Positions 42,310 to 51,513 of a stretch of 64,000 nucleotides of DNA are shown here, one piece after another. The notes under the pieces were generated by a model. It was given only the letters and a program-made list of their open reading frames with translations, ran no database searches and was not told where the DNA came from. The stretch comes from an uncultured Erythrobacter sp. (lineage in GTDB: Bacteria > Pseudomonadota > Alphaproteobacteria > Sphingomonadales > Sphingomonadaceae): the NCBI GenBank assembly GCA_947503155.1, contig CANNCL010000002.1, positions 186,001-250,000 on the forward strand, written 5' to 3'. Each line of letters begins with the position of its first letter. Position 1 is the stretch's first letter. A program made the translations under genes and the position numbers.

Positions 42310-42942
42310 GTGGCTTATCCCTCCACCCAAATCGCTTTGCCTTTGGCCGTATCTGGCACTGGCGACCCCCGTCGGATTGTGATCGGTGATGCAAACGCCG
42401 CCGTGATTGATGCTCTGCAAGCGCCCGGAAATTGGCCGTTTCACACGGCGGTCCTGACAGGGCCGGATCGGTCGGGCAAATCGCTGCTGGGCAAATGGGC
42501 GGCCTCGCAGGGGATTGAGGTTATTGACGGCGCTGATGGCGCGGAAGAGGCGGAGATATTCCATCGCTGGAACGCTGTGCAGCAAGGCGGCGCGCGGGCG
42601 GGTCAGCCATTATTGTTGATCGCGAACAGCACTCCGTGGGAAATTGCACTGCCGGATCTTAAATCGCGGCTGGGCGGATCGCTGCAACTGGCGATTGGCG
42701 ATCCCGACGACGCGATGGCCGCATCGCTGATCGAAGCCCATGCAGAGGCCCGCGCATTGACATTGGCAGAGGGCGCGGCGGAATATCTCGTGCCGCGCAC
42801 TCGCCGCAGTTTTGCAAGCATTGAGGCGTTGGTGAGCGCTATTGATCGGATCAGCCTTGAACGCCAAGCACCCGCCACCATGTCAGTGTGGAGAGCGGCG
42901 CTAGAAGCGTTGCAAGGGCCGGCACAACAAAAACTGTTGTAG
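42310..42942 (+). CDS. hda: DnaA-related regulatory inactivator Hda
   Basis: A 210-aa AAA+ protein that, with the sliding clamp, stimulates DnaA-ATP hydrolysis. QIALPL after the GTG start at 42310 is the clamp-binding motif found at the end of Hda. It is followed by TAVLTGPDRSGKSLLGKWAA (degenerate Walker A) and DLKSRLGGSLQLAIGDPDDA with the DnaA-like sensor region, then ALTLAEGAAEYLVPRTRRSF. The GTG is inferred because everything before QIALPL would otherwise overlap the DUF2066 gene. Co-transcribed with it. Confidence 0.85.
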   Translation: MAYPSTQIALPLAVSGTGDPRRIVIGDANAAVIDALQAPGNWPFHTAVLTGPDRSGKSLLGKWAASQGIEVIDGADGAEEAEIFHRWNAVQQGGARAGQPLLLIANSTPWEIALPDLKSRLGGSLQLAIGDPDDAMAASLIEAHAEARALTLAEGAAEYLVPRTRRSFASIEALVSAIDRISLERQAPATMSVWRAALEALQGPAQQKLL

Positions 42943-42984
42943 ATCAGATTTGCAATTGGCCGGCTTTGGTGGGAGAATCTGCGC

Positions 42985-43716
42985 ATGTTTGAACGGCTCA
43001 CCCTATATCTGGATTCCATCCAAGCGCGCGACCCCGCGCCGCGTTCGCGGTGGGAAGTCATGTTGTATCCCGGCGTTTGGGCGCTGGGCTTTCACCGGAT
43101 GGCCCATTGGCTGTTCAATGCAAAACTCTATTTCTTGGCGCGGTTAATCAATCATTTCAGCCGGTTACTGACCGCTATTGATATTCATCCGGGCGCGAAG
43201 ATTGGCAGGAATTTCTTCATCGATCACGGCTTTACCGTCATCGGCGAAACGGCAGAGATCGGCGACAATGTCACGATCTATCAATGCGTCACGCTAGGCG
43301 GGACAAATCCGACCAACGGCGTGGGCGGCAAACGCCATCCAACTTTGGAAGACAATGTCATCGTCGGGTCCGGCGCTCAGATCATCGGCCCAATCACGGT
43401 GGGTGAACGCGGACGGATCGGCGCGAATGCCGTGGTGATGGAAGACGTGCCCGGCGGCGCGACAATGGTGGGTTTCAAGGCCCGATCCACATTGCTGCCA
43501 GCAGAAGAGTGGATCAAGGAATTCATCCCTTACGGTACACCTTGCGAAGATACAGAGGGCAATAAGGTCGATTGTATCGAAAAACTGGAAGGTGAGCTTG
43601 CGTCTTTGCGCGCAGAGGTTGCCGCGATCAAAGCGGGCAATGTCGCTGACAGTCAGACCGAACAGGCTGACCAGACCGCATTCGATCTGTCTAAGAAAAG
43701 CGGCACTGGCGCCTGA
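42985..43716 (+). CDS. cysE: Serine O-acetyltransferase
   Basis: A 243-aa hexapeptide-repeat acetyltransferase making O-acetylserine for cysteine synthesis. The left-handed beta-helix begins at AIDIHPGAKIGRNFFIDHGF and continues TVIGETAEIGDNVTIYQCVT, then GGKRHPTLEDNVIVGSGAQI. The amino part is short, as in the EpsC/SAT type. The tail after residue 190 is coiled-coil-like and acidic, longer than the core family. Ribosome site GGGAGAA precedes the start; the stop overlaps the next ATG (TGATG). Confidence 0.94.
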   Translation: MFERLTLYLDSIQARDPAPRSRWEVMLYPGVWALGFHRMAHWLFNAKLYFLARLINHFSRLLTAIDIHPGAKIGRNFFIDHGFTVIGETAEIGDNVTIYQCVTLGGTNPTNGVGGKRHPTLEDNVIVGSGAQIIGPITVGERGRIGANAVVMEDVPGGATMVGFKARSTLLPAEEWIKEFIPYGTPCEDTEGNKVDCIEKLEGELASLRAEVAAIKAGNVADSQTEQADQTAFDLSKKSGTGA

Positions 43717-44087
43717 TGGCTGCGGGTTCCGCGTCGGGAAAGCCCGGAAACTCAGGTCAGATTGTCGCATTTCCGGGAAAAGCTGCCGGCCAAGTCGGTT
43801 TTGAACGCGCCGAATTGCAACGCATCCTAGACTTGTATGGCCGGATGGTCGCCGCCGGAGAATGGCGCGATTATGCGATGGATTTCGACAAACACGCCGC
43901 CAGTTTTGCGGCATTCCGCCGCACCGCCGAACGCCCCAATGCACGGGTGGAAAAACGCCCTTCGCTGCGCAACAAACAAGGCATGTTCACCCTGTTTGGC
44001 GAACACGGCCAAGTTCTCAAACGCGGATCAGACCTCGCCAATGTGCTGGCGCCGATGGAGCGCAAGCTGGTGAAGGCGGTCGACTAA
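43716..44087 (+). CDS. DUF2794 protein
   Basis: A 123-aa soluble protein. The core from about residue 28 (RAELQRILDLYGRMVAAGEW, RDYAMDFDKHAASFAAFRRT, RPNARVEKRPSLRNKQGMFT) matches the alphaproteobacterial DUF2794 family, whose role is unknown. Its ATG shares a base with the cysE stop (TGATG), indicating translational coupling. The gene ends six bases before the convergent membrane-protein stop. Confidence 0.88.
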   Translation: MAAGSASGKPGNSGQIVAFPGKAAGQVGFERAELQRILDLYGRMVAAGEWRDYAMDFDKHAASFAAFRRTAERPNARVEKRPSLRNKQGMFTLFGEHGQVLKRGSDLANVLAPMERKLVKAVD

Positions 44088-44093
44088 GCGGCT

Positions 44094-45275
44094 TTAGGCA
44101 ACGCTTGGTTCTATCGCAGCAACAGGCGCGTCATCAGTTGCGGGCAGCCTGTCTTGAATGTTGTCCGGCAACACACCGACAACAGCCTTGCGAATAGGTT
44201 GCCAGAATGCCGACAGGCTGAGCAATGCTGAGCCGATTACCAAGGCAGTCAGCGCAAAGTTCAGCTCCACCGCTCCAAATTCGCGGAACAGGAATGTAAG
44301 CGCGAACAGCACATAGACCAACGCCGACACGAGCAGCGCCCGGCGATCAATCGCCAGCGCAACCAGTCCGAAACCGACATAGACCGCCAGCACGCCAACA
44401 GCCGCGCCAATGCCCAGATTGTCGCCCTCGGTCACGCCCAGCAATGCAAAGATCGGATGAGCAATCATTGGAGCGGCCAGCAGGTGAAGCCAGAAGGCGA
44501 CATCGCTGCGGCGGGTGATCCGTTCGCGGTCCGAAATGTCCCAGCGCATGGCGAATGCCCACACGCACAGACCGGCGACGAATACGAGGCCGAATATGAC
44601 ATCTTCGTTGAGATTGTTCGGACCGATAGCCGCGACAATCAGGCCAATAATCGTACCCGCAACGCCCGCTGCACCAGCGGCCACGGTGATCGGCACCATA
44701 AACCGCCGCCAATGGAAATAGGCTGATCCAGCCGCAACGAGAGCCGCAAATGAGACCATCAGCGCGCCAACGGTTTCACTACCGTCAATTGCGAGCGCCA
44801 TGCCTGCGCCAAAAACGGCGAAGAACACGCCGCCAACAAAACCCAAGAGCAAGATGATCGAAGGGAGCGCCATTCGGCGTTTGCGTGTGAAAAATTCGGT
44901 TAGCGGCCAAGCGGTTGCTGCGACCAAGAGCCCGGCAAGGCTGCTGGTCAGGACCTCGGTGAATTCGCGTGAGGACTGCCATGCTGCCATCTGTGCATCG
45001 GTTGGTTGGGGGAGACGCCCGAAGAATTCGCTGTAATCTTCCACCGGCGCAATAATCCCGGCAATCGCCTGTCCAATCGCGCCGACCGCGACCAGTAAGA
45101 TCACGACGCCAATGGTCACGAAAATATCGTTGAAGCTGTTGATCAGACGGAAATTTTCCTCCGACCCGCGCGGCAAATCGCGCACTTTGCTCATATGGGC
45201 GCGAAACCCAGAGGCGGCCTCTGCGCTCATCGCCCCGGCGGCAACGGCGGAATTGATATCGTCTTCGCTGTACAT
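44094..45275 (-). CDS. Multi-helix membrane protein of unknown function
   Basis: A 393-aa protein with a short cytoplasmic amino part (MYSEDDINSAVAAGAMSAEA, residues 1-50) and about ten hydrophobic helices from residue 57 (FVTIGVVILLVAVGAIGQAI) to about 360. The amino part resembles the SHOCT/DUF2157-like region found in bacterial membrane proteins, but I cannot name a family. ATG 45275 is preferred over 45290 because GGGAG lies 8 bases upstream. Single gene between convergent DUF2794 and the DUF4328 gene. Confidence 0.72.
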   Translation of the reverse strand: MYSEDDINSAVAAGAMSAEAASGFRAHMSKVRDLPRGSEENFRLINSFNDIFVTIGVVILLVAVGAIGQAIAGIIAPVEDYSEFFGRLPQPTDAQMAAWQSSREFTEVLTSSLAGLLVAATAWPLTEFFTRKRRMALPSIILLLGFVGGVFFAVFGAGMALAIDGSETVGALMVSFAALVAAGSAYFHWRRFMVPITVAAGAAGVAGTIIGLIVAAIGPNNLNEDVIFGLVFVAGLCVWAFAMRWDISDRERITRRSDVAFWLHLLAAPMIAHPIFALLGVTEGDNLGIGAAVGVLAVYVGFGLVALAIDRRALLVSALVYVLFALTFLFREFGAVELNFALTALVIGSALLSLSAFWQPIRKAVVGVLPDNIQDRLPATDDAPVAAIEPSVA

Positions 45276-45335
45276 CGCAGCTTCTCCCAAAGATGCCGGG
45301 AAGCTAAGCGAGGTGTGTTACTGTGTCAATACGGC

Positions 45336-45977
45336 TTACTCAAAGGTGCTGATCGCGCTTGCGCCGTCCCGTTGGTCTTGGGTGATTAGCTTGATGGTCT
45401 TGATTAGGAAAAACGCCGCGCCCGCATTGAGAATATTGCTCAGTATCCCAACCCCCAGCGTCGCCCAAAACGGGGTCGTCAGCCACAATCCTGGCACTGC
45501 CTCGACTAGGATTGTGAAGACGATAAATGTCCCGACCAGCATTGATCCAATCCAACACCCCCACCAGCTGAAAACTGCATCAACTTCGGCCCGTGCCAAT
45601 TCCTCCGGTTCGCCCGCACTGCGATTGGCGAGTTCGAGCATGGCTCTATAGGGTACAAACAGGTTCATCACCGGCACGAAGAAGCTGAAGGTTGCCCAAG
45701 CGGGTGAGTAATTCAGGCCGGGGAGTGCGGCACGGTGCAGATTGCTATGGGCCATATAGACCCACACCAGCACGGCGATGATCGAGGGGAGATATGCGAG
45801 GTTACCGAGCACGGTGGCTATGCCGGCGACGACCATTACGGTCGGCGATTCCGCCATTTGTGTATAGGTGATCAGCCACAAGGTCATCGACGCTATGGCA
45901 ATGATCGCCGCGGCAATGACCACCCAAGCGAGGATGGTGGCGATTAGCGCAGGTATGCGCAGATTTTCGGCTTGCAT
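45336..45977 (-). CDS. DUF4328 membrane protein
   Basis: A 213-aa protein with five or six helices and the DUF4328 core SNLHRAALPGLNYSPAWATF then SFFVPVMNLFVPYRAMLELA; SWWGCWIGSML follows. The conserved W-x-W-[AG]-N-like signature and P-x-x-N-L-x-x-P-Y-R sit at the helix 3 end. The start MQAENLRIPALIATILAWVV at 45977 is favoured over the earlier codon at 46010 by the GGGGTCA site and helix onset. Function unknown. Confidence 0.85.
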   Translation of the reverse strand: MQAENLRIPALIATILAWVVIAAAIIAIASMTLWLITYTQMAESPTVMVVAGIATVLGNLAYLPSIIAVLVWVYMAHSNLHRAALPGLNYSPAWATFSFFVPVMNLFVPYRAMLELANRSAGEPEELARAEVDAVFSWWGCWIGSMLVGTFIVFTILVEAVPGLWLTTPFWATLGVGILSNILNAGAAFFLIKTIKLITQDQRDGASAISTFE

Positions 45978-46018
45978 GATTTGTGACCCCTGTTTGCACC
46001 GCCTGCGCACAACGCAAT

Positions 46019-46048
46019 CGGCCCCCGCGCATTTCTGCGCGAGGGCCG
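46019..46048. terminator. Hairpin between the SDR and DUF4328 genes
   Basis: Near-perfect stem CGGCCCCCGCGCA / TGCGCGAGGGCCG with loop TTTC. It lies downstream of the minus-strand SDR stop; no T-run is seen on that strand, so termination is likely but unproven. Confidence 0.5.
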
Positions 46049-46116
46049 TTAAATTGCAAGCCTGATTTGTAGCTTACGCGCGTCTTATCCGCGCATTATC
46101 CGTCGCTTAGCGCGCC

Positions 46117-47046
46117 TTAACCTCGCGCGCTGCCCGGACCCGTGCCGGTAACCTTCTGCATGGCCTTCAGGATGTTGCCAGACTGCTCGCTGCCCGATTG
46201 CGGGGCGATGAGGTTGGTGAAGGAATTGATGTCGTCCCAGCGATCCGCAAACCCTTCGACGGTGCGCTCACCATCTTGCAGCCACACGGCATCGTTCATC
46301 ACGACCCACGAAGAATGGAAACCGCCAGCGCCCGCGCCGACAATGGCGTTGGTGGGGGAATCTTCGCTGACGAGGTACAGTGCCGCAGGAACCACGTTTT
46401 CAGGGGCGAACAGTTTGAAGGCTTCTTCTGGGAAGAGGTCTTCGGTCATGCGCGTGCCAGCAACCGGCGACAGCGAGTTGCAACGGATGTTGTATTTCGC
46501 GCCTTCGAGTTGAAGCGTTTTCGTCAGACCAGCCAGGCCGAGTTTAGCCGCGCCGTAATTTGCTTGACCAAAATTGCCGAACAGGCCGGTTGACGATGCG
46601 GTCATCAGAACGCGGCCATAAGCTTGCTCGCGGAAGGTTTCCCAGCATGCCTTGGTCACGAAAGCTGAGCCGGTGAGGTGAACTTTGAGAACCAGCTCAA
46701 AATCTTCCGGGGTCATTTTGTGGAATGTCTTATCGCGCAGGATACCGGCATTGTTGATCAGGACATGTACGCCGCCCCATTTTTGCTTCGTATCGGCGAC
46801 CATCTTTTCCATTTGGTCATATTCGGTGACGCTGCCGCCATTTGCGATCGCTTCGCCGCCTGCTTTTTCAATCTCGGCCACGACTTCTGCCGCTGCATCC
46901 GAAGTGCCCGTACCGTCGCGTGCGCCGCCAAGGTCATTGACGACAACTTTCGCGCCGCGCTTGGCCAGTTCGATAGCATAGGCGCGGCCCAAACCGCCGC
47001 CTGCGCCCGTGACGATTGCGACTTTATCTTTGAAGGAGATGCTCAT
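46117..47046 (-). CDS. SDR oxidoreductase of the (3R)-hydroxyacyl-CoA dehydrogenase (MFE-2) type
   Basis: A 309-aa protein starting [30 protein letters not shown], with VVNDLGG (the MFE-2 hallmark after strand 2), [14 protein letters not shown], catalytic Ser in [11 protein letters not shown] and YGAAK. The carboxy extension ([20 protein letters not shown]) is longer than classical SDRs and matches the dehydrogenase unit of peroxisomal-type multifunctional enzyme 2. It likely oxidises 3-hydroxyacyl-CoA in fatty acid or sterol side-chain beta-oxidation. Monocistronic. Confidence 0.88.
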   Translation of the reverse strand: MSISFKDKVAIVTGAGGGLGRAYAIELAKRGAKVVVNDLGGARDGTGTSDAAAEVVAEIEKAGGEAIANGGSVTEYDQMEKMVADTKQKWGGVHVLINNAGILRDKTFHKMTPEDFELVLKVHLTGSAFVTKACWETFREQAYGRVLMTASSTGLFGNFGQANYGAAKLGLAGLTKTLQLEGAKYNIRCNSLSPVAGTRMTEDLFPEEAFKLFAPENVVPAALYLVSEDSPTNAIVGAGAGGFHSSWVVMNDAVWLQDGERTVEGFADRWDDINSFTNLIAPQSGSEQSGNILKAMQKVTGTGPGSARG

Positions 47047-47202
47047 GGATGTGATCCTTTGTGTCCATTATCTTCTGACTGCGCCCGCTTTACGGGGACG
47101 TAAACTTTTGTGACCGCTGCCTGACACTTTCTCTGCTGCGTTGCAACAGGGTGATTGGCCGGTGCCCAATGCCGTAGGGTCGCAGCGGACGCGGCGCGGC
47201 GT

Positions 47203-47886
47203 TCATAGCGCCTCTAAAGCAGCGATTAATCCGGCCAGCGAATCAATAACGCCATTTGCGCCGAGTTCATGCGGGGGCAGATCGCAATATCCGTAAGCGG
47301 CCGCGATAACCGGTACGCCCGCGCCGCGTGCGGCTTTCACATCGTAAGTGCTGTCTCCGACGAAAGCGAAAGAGCCGCCGCCGCAGCGTTTGCGCGCTTC
47401 GATGACGGGATCGGGATGCGGTTTGGACAGGAATTTTCCATCAGCGCCTTTGCCCATCGAATCCCCACCGATTACCGTTTCAAAAGGGGCGATAAAGTCC
47501 AATTGTGTGAGGATGGAGCGTGCAAATTCTTCAAACTTGTTGGTGACGACCGCGACCTTGACCCCGCGTGATTTCAGCTCTGCCACGACTTCGCGCGCAT
47601 GGGGGTAAGGGGCGGAATGGACGGCGTTATGCTCGGCGTAATAGGCCAGCATTTTCTTATAGAGCGCATGGAAATCGTCCTTTGGCATTCCGCCTTGCGC
47701 ATCGACGGCTTGTGACAGCATCATCTTTGCCCCGCCGCCGATCAAATCCTTGCTCGTCCCCACTGGCACAGGATCAAACCCGCCGAGTGTCAGAGCATGG
47801 TTCACCGCCGCGCCAAGGTCTTGGAACGTATCAAGGAGCGTGCCGTCGAGGTCGAAACCCACCGCATCAAAAGGAAAATCCGTCAT
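47203..47886 (-). CDS. gph: Phosphoglycolate phosphatase (HAD family)
   Basis: A 227-aa HAD hydrolase. Motif I is FDLDGTLLDT, motif II VVTNK, and motifs III/IV are KPHPDPVIEA and FVGDSTYDVKAARGAGVPVI. The cap between motifs I and II fits Gph, which removes 2-phosphoglycolate. Start is ATG 47886 (MTDFPFDAVGFDLDG); the open frame goes on to 47937 without support. It is divergent from glmU, with which it shares a 76-bp promoter space. Confidence 0.9.
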   Translation of the reverse strand: MTDFPFDAVGFDLDGTLLDTFQDLGAAVNHALTLGGFDPVPVGTSKDLIGGGAKMMLSQAVDAQGGMPKDDFHALYKKMLAYYAEHNAVHSAPYPHAREVVAELKSRGVKVAVVTNKFEEFARSILTQLDFIAPFETVIGGDSMGKGADGKFLSKPHPDPVIEARKRCGGGSFAFVGDSTYDVKAARGAGVPVIAAAYGYCDLPPHELGANGVIDSLAGLIAALEAL

Positions 47887-47962
47887 GGATGCATCGGTTG
47901 CGGCAAGGTTCTTCAATCTGCAAGCATTTGCTGCCAAAGGCGAGCGGCACTAAAGGAAACAC

Positions 47963-49324
47963 ATGACAGATTTTGCCGCCATCATCCTCGCCGCGGGCAA
48001 GGGCACCCGTATGAAGAGCGACCTGCATAAGGTCCTTCACCCAATCGCGGGTAAGCCGATGCTGCTGCATCTGCTCGACAGTTTCGCCGAATTGGCGCCG
48101 CAGCGCACAGTCGTGGTGGTCGGCGACCGCCGTGATCAGGTGGACGGTGCGCTTAAGGGGCGCGATGTTGTCTCCGCGCTGCAAGACCCGCAGCATGGCA
48201 CGGCGCATGCCGCATTACAGGCAAAAGAAGCGCTGGCGGGCTTTAGCGGCAATATTCTGGTGACGTTCGGCGATGTGCCGATGGTGAGCGCGGCGACCGT
48301 CCAAAACCTACTGAATGCTCTGAGCGATGCAAAGGTCGCGGTTTTGGGGTTCCGGCCCGAAAACCCGCTCGCCTATGGCCGCATCATTGCTGACGATGCC
48401 GGCAATGTTGCAAAGATGGTCGAATATAAAGATGCCAGCGAAGCAGAGCGCGGAGTGAACCTTTGCAATTCGGGCCTGATTGTCGCGCATTCCGACGATA
48501 TGTGGCCGCTGCTCGGTGCAGTGGATAACAACAACAAGCAGGGCGAATACTACCTGCCGGATGTCGCCACAGGAGCAATCGCGCGCGGTGACCGCGTCGT
48601 GGTTGTTGAATGCGAGCCAGACGAGGTTGCCGGGATCAACTCCCGCGCTGAACTCGCGGGCGCAGAGGGCCGCTGGCAAGCCGCACGGCGCGAGGAAGCG
48701 ATGGAGGGCGGCGCGACGTTGAAAGCCCCCGAAACCGTGTTCTTTAGCCATGACACGGTGCTGGGGCGGGATGTCACCGTGGAACCGCATGTCGTCTTTG
48801 GCCCCGGCGTGACCGTGGCGGACGGCGTCCACATCAAAGCCTATACCCATTTAGAAGGCGCATCTTTGGCCAGCGGCGTTCAAGTCGGCCCCTTTGCTCG
48901 TCTGCGTCCCGGTGCCGTGCTGGAAGAAAACAGTTTTGTCGGCAATTTTGTCGAGATGAAGAAAGCGACCTTGGGCAAGGGCGCAAAGGCCAGCCACCTT
49001 TCTTACATCGGTGACGCCACCGTAGGCGCGAATGCGAATATCGGGGCGGGAACGATCACCTGCAATTACGATGGCTATTTCAAATATCACACCACGATCG
49101 GCGAACGCGCCTTTATCGGATCGAACAGCGCATTGGTTGCCCCGGTTACCATCGGGGCAGACGCGATAGTCGCCGCGGGCTCCACCGTCAGCCGCGATGT
49201 CGGCGCGGGTGAATTGCGCATGGTGCGCGCCGAACAATTGGTAAAACAAGGTTGGGCAGACCGATTTCATGACACGATGAAAAAGAAGAAGGCCGCGAAA
49301 ACGGACGCGCCTAAGAACAAGTAA
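47963..49324 (+). CDS. glmU: Bifunctional UDP-GlcNAc synthase GlmU
   Basis: A 453-aa enzyme that acetylates glucosamine-1-P and then makes UDP-GlcNAc for peptidoglycan and LPS. The amino uridyltransferase is marked by IILAAGKGTRMKSDLHKVLH and VTFGDVPMV; the carboxy beta-helix acetyltransferase by NFVEMKKATLGKGAKASHLS and GAGTITCNYDG. The start follows AAAGGAAAC. The tail is Lys-rich (KKKKAAKTDAPKNK). Confidence 0.97.
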   Translation: MTDFAAIILAAGKGTRMKSDLHKVLHPIAGKPMLLHLLDSFAELAPQRTVVVVGDRRDQVDGALKGRDVVSALQDPQHGTAHAALQAKEALAGFSGNILVTFGDVPMVSAATVQNLLNALSDAKVAVLGFRPENPLAYGRIIADDAGNVAKMVEYKDASEAERGVNLCNSGLIVAHSDDMWPLLGAVDNNNKQGEYYLPDVATGAIARGDRVVVVECEPDEVAGINSRAELAGAEGRWQAARREEAMEGGATLKAPETVFFSHDTVLGRDVTVEPHVVFGPGVTVADGVHIKAYTHLEGASLASGVQVGPFARLRPGAVLEENSFVGNFVEMKKATLGKGAKASHLSYIGDATVGANANIGAGTITCNYDGYFKYHTTIGERAFIGSNSALVAPVTIGADAIVAAGSTVSRDVGAGELRMVRAEQLVKQGWADRFHDTMKKKKAAKTDAPKNK

Positions 49325-49406
49325 AGCGGTGTTCACCCCAACCTGCGCAGTCAATCCCCGGGCCAATTTCACAGAAATTTAACCATGGGCCGACACACAG
49401 GTTGCT

Positions 49407-50243
49407 ATGGGGCAAATTGCACAAGAAACGACCTATGCGTCGCCGGAAAATCAGGACGCGCGCGAGCTAATTCTGACGATTCGTTCCAACGCCGAACGGG
49501 TCAACAATGCCTCGCGCGAACGCTCTGAATTTGTGTCGGAATTGATCGAACGATCCCGCCGTGTCGGCGGCGAAATTAGCGAACTGCGCGAACAATCACG
49601 CGGCGCGCAAGACAATCTGCGGGTCACCGCCAATGCTGCGGACAAGATCATCAATGAGGTGCAGAGCATCGTCGAATTGATGGATCAAACCATGCAAGGG
49701 ATCGCTCAGCTCGATGAACAAATCGGCGCCTTTGAAGCGCGCTTTTTAGAGGTCCAATCGGTTTCCAAGACGATTATCGATGTGGCTGACCGGACAAATA
49801 TCCTGTCGATCAATGCGATGATAGAGGCTGCGCGTGCGGGCGAACATGGCCGCGGGTTCCAAGTCGTTGCGAACGAAGTGCGCGAATTGGCCGGGGCCAC
49901 CGGGGATTCGGCAGAAATTATCTCCTCTCGCCTCAGCAGCCTCCTCCAAGACGCCGCGCAAATGTCGCAAGGCTGTGCATCACTGCGCAAGCTAACCGTG
50001 AGCGGGACGGAAACTGGCAAATCCAACCTTGATGCCTTGCGCCAGGTGCATGAAAATGTGCTGGTCTCGGCCAGGGACGCCGATGTTGCGGGCGAAGTGA
50101 GCGGCGATCATATCGAGAAATTCGCAGGGCTCATCGATGGTATGGAGCGATTGCGCGACGACACAAAGGCCGCGATTGACGGATCCGCTAATAATATTGG
50201 CCTGACCGTCAAACTTGAAAAATGTATCGACCACCTTTGCTGA
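49407..50243 (+). CDS. Soluble methyl-accepting chemotaxis-type signalling protein
   Basis: A 278-aa protein, mostly coiled coil, with the MCP signalling hairpin: [20 protein letters not shown], then [20 protein letters not shown] (the conserved hairpin tip). There is no membrane helix or ligand domain; the amino end (residues 1-60) is polar and helical. It could sense cytoplasmic or partner signals and act on a CheA/CheW array, or be a degenerate regulator. No che genes are near. It ends LEKCIDHLC with two cysteines. Confidence 0.85.
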   Translation: MGQIAQETTYASPENQDARELILTIRSNAERVNNASRERSEFVSELIERSRRVGGEISELREQSRGAQDNLRVTANAADKIINEVQSIVELMDQTMQGIAQLDEQIGAFEARFLEVQSVSKTIIDVADRTNILSINAMIEAARAGEHGRGFQVVANEVRELAGATGDSAEIISSRLSSLLQDAAQMSQGCASLRKLTVSGTETGKSNLDALRQVHENVLVSARDADVAGEVSGDHIEKFAGLIDGMERLRDDTKAAIDGSANNIGLTVKLEKCIDHLC

Positions 50244-50312
50244 TTTCACTGCATCCGGGAACTAAGCGCCCGCGTATTTGCTGGTAACAATAGCAATAGG
50301 GACGCTCTCAGC

Positions 50313-50966
50313 ATGGCAATTGGTAAATGGGTTCTGGCTGGCATCGGCATCGCAGCTCTTGGCGGTGCGGCGGTGTCCGCACAATATCGTGATCGTCAGA
50401 GCGAACAGCCGGCCTATGATGTCGAAGTCGCCGAACACGATTTCGAATTGCGCAAATACGCGCCGATGATTGTGGCGCAGGTCACGCATTCAGGTGATCG
50501 CCGCCGCGCAAGCGGCCAGAGTTTTCGCCGCCTTGCCGCCTATATATTTGCGCAGGACCGGCCGGCTGGCGGAGAGCGTATTGCGATGACTGCTCCGGTG
50601 ATTCAGCAACGTGTGGATCAGAATGAACCCATCGCCATGACCGCGCCTGTTCTTCAGGAAGAAACCGAAGCGGGCGAGTGGCGGATGCGCTTTGTCATGC
50701 CGTCCCGCTTTACGATGGAGACGTTGCCCAAGCCGCCTTCTGATATCACATTGACGCAGGTTTCAGCGCGCCGGGTTGCCGCCTTGCGGTTTAGCGGCTT
50801 TGCGCGCGAGCGCGATTGGACGGCGATGGAAGAATTGTTGATTGATTGGACCCAAGCACAGGGTCTGACGCCAATCGGCGGGGCCGAATATGCATCCTAT
50901 GATGCGCCGGGCGTGCCGGGACCGCTGCGCCGTAACGAAGTCTTGATTGAGGTCGCCGCCGAGTAA
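50313..50966 (+). CDS. SOUL heme-binding family protein
   Basis: A 217-aa protein with an amino-terminal helix (MAIGKWVLAGIGIAALGGAA, likely signal or anchor) and a SOUL domain (residues 35-215): PAYDVEVAEHDFELRKYAPM, RIAMTAPVIQQ and IAMTAPVLQEE, the conserved MT[AS]PV-type motif, then WRMRFVMPSRFTMETLPKPP. SOUL proteins bind heme or porphyrins; role in bacteria is unclear. Between the MCP-like gene and the SciP-like gene. Confidence 0.9.
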   Translation: MAIGKWVLAGIGIAALGGAAVSAQYRDRQSEQPAYDVEVAEHDFELRKYAPMIVAQVTHSGDRRRASGQSFRRLAAYIFAQDRPAGGERIAMTAPVIQQRVDQNEPIAMTAPVLQEETEAGEWRMRFVMPSRFTMETLPKPPSDITLTQVSARRVAALRFSGFARERDWTAMEELLIDWTQAQGLTPIGGAEYASYDAPGVPGPLRRNEVLIEVAAE

Positions 50967-51031
50967 ATGCGCGGGGCACGGGCGGACCAAAGCGCGGGGA
51001 CTTACACCCGGCGGCGAACCTCTTCCTCAGC

Positions 51032-51310
51032 TCAAACGCTTTCTAGTTGGCCAGCCGATTGTCCAGTCGATTGCCCAGTCGATTGCCCTGAGCGCGCCGT
51101 AGGGCCAGCAGTGTAATCGCGTTCCCATTCTTCAAATTCACTGCGGCTGAGCAGATAACGCTGGCGCGCCTCATGAAAGCTGATCGCGCGGTCATGCACT
51201 GCGCGCACTACATCTGCTTTGCGGGTCGATGACCAATGCACCTTGTGGCTTTTGGGTAGGCCGTAACGTTTGATTGCATCGGCGATCGAAATATTGCGGG
51301 GGTATGCCAT
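51032..51310 (-). CDS. sciP: SciP-like DUF1153 cell-cycle regulator
   Basis: A 92-aa helix-turn-helix protein. The segment HWSSTRKADVVRAVHDRAIS then FHEARQRYLLSRSEFEEWER matches Caulobacter SciP, which represses CtrA targets in G1. The amino arm (MAYPRNISIADAIKRYGLPK) differs from SciP, and the tail has four GQS(T/A)-type units from 12-bp repeats. The start is ATG 51310, set by GGAGACG six bases before it rather than ATG 51322. A TTAA-N7-TTGA element, close to a CtrA box, lies at 51416-51430. The call to orthology with sciP is inference. Confidence 0.78.
   Translation of the reverse strand: MAYPRNISIADAIKRYGLPKSHKVHWSSTRKADVVRAVHDRAISFHEARQRYLLSRSEFEEWERDYTAGPTARSGQSTGQSTGQSAGQLESV
51047..51094 (-). 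repeat. 12-bp repeats in the tail of the SciP-like gene
   Basis: Four units (TTGGCCAGCCGA, TTGTCCAGTCGA, TTGCCCAGTCGA and a degenerate fourth) encode the GQST-type tail. They keep frame if copy number changes. Confidence 0.85.
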
Positions 51311-51415
51311 TTTCGTCTCCATAAAATTGATTTCATTGGGTTTATTTTTGTTTTTAGTTTCCCTGTTGAAACCGAATTCGCGCTCGAAGACTTAATTTCG
51401 CCCTACTCAATATGG

Positions 51416-51430
51416 TTAATTTGTAATTGA
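51416..51430. promoter_or_regulatory. CtrA-box-like element upstream of the SciP-like gene
   Basis: TTAA-N7-TTGA at 51416-51430; the consensus is TTAA-N7-TTAA, so one base differs. It lies 106 bp upstream of the start codon. Relevance is inferred from the Caulobacter sciP circuit. Confidence 0.35.
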
Positions 51431-51513
51431 CGACGCCCCCCGTGGCTAAGCTGCGGCGAAGCGAAGGGAAAGTGTCGGAATGCTTTACGATGCAGTCGTT
51501 TCAGGCAGCCGCC

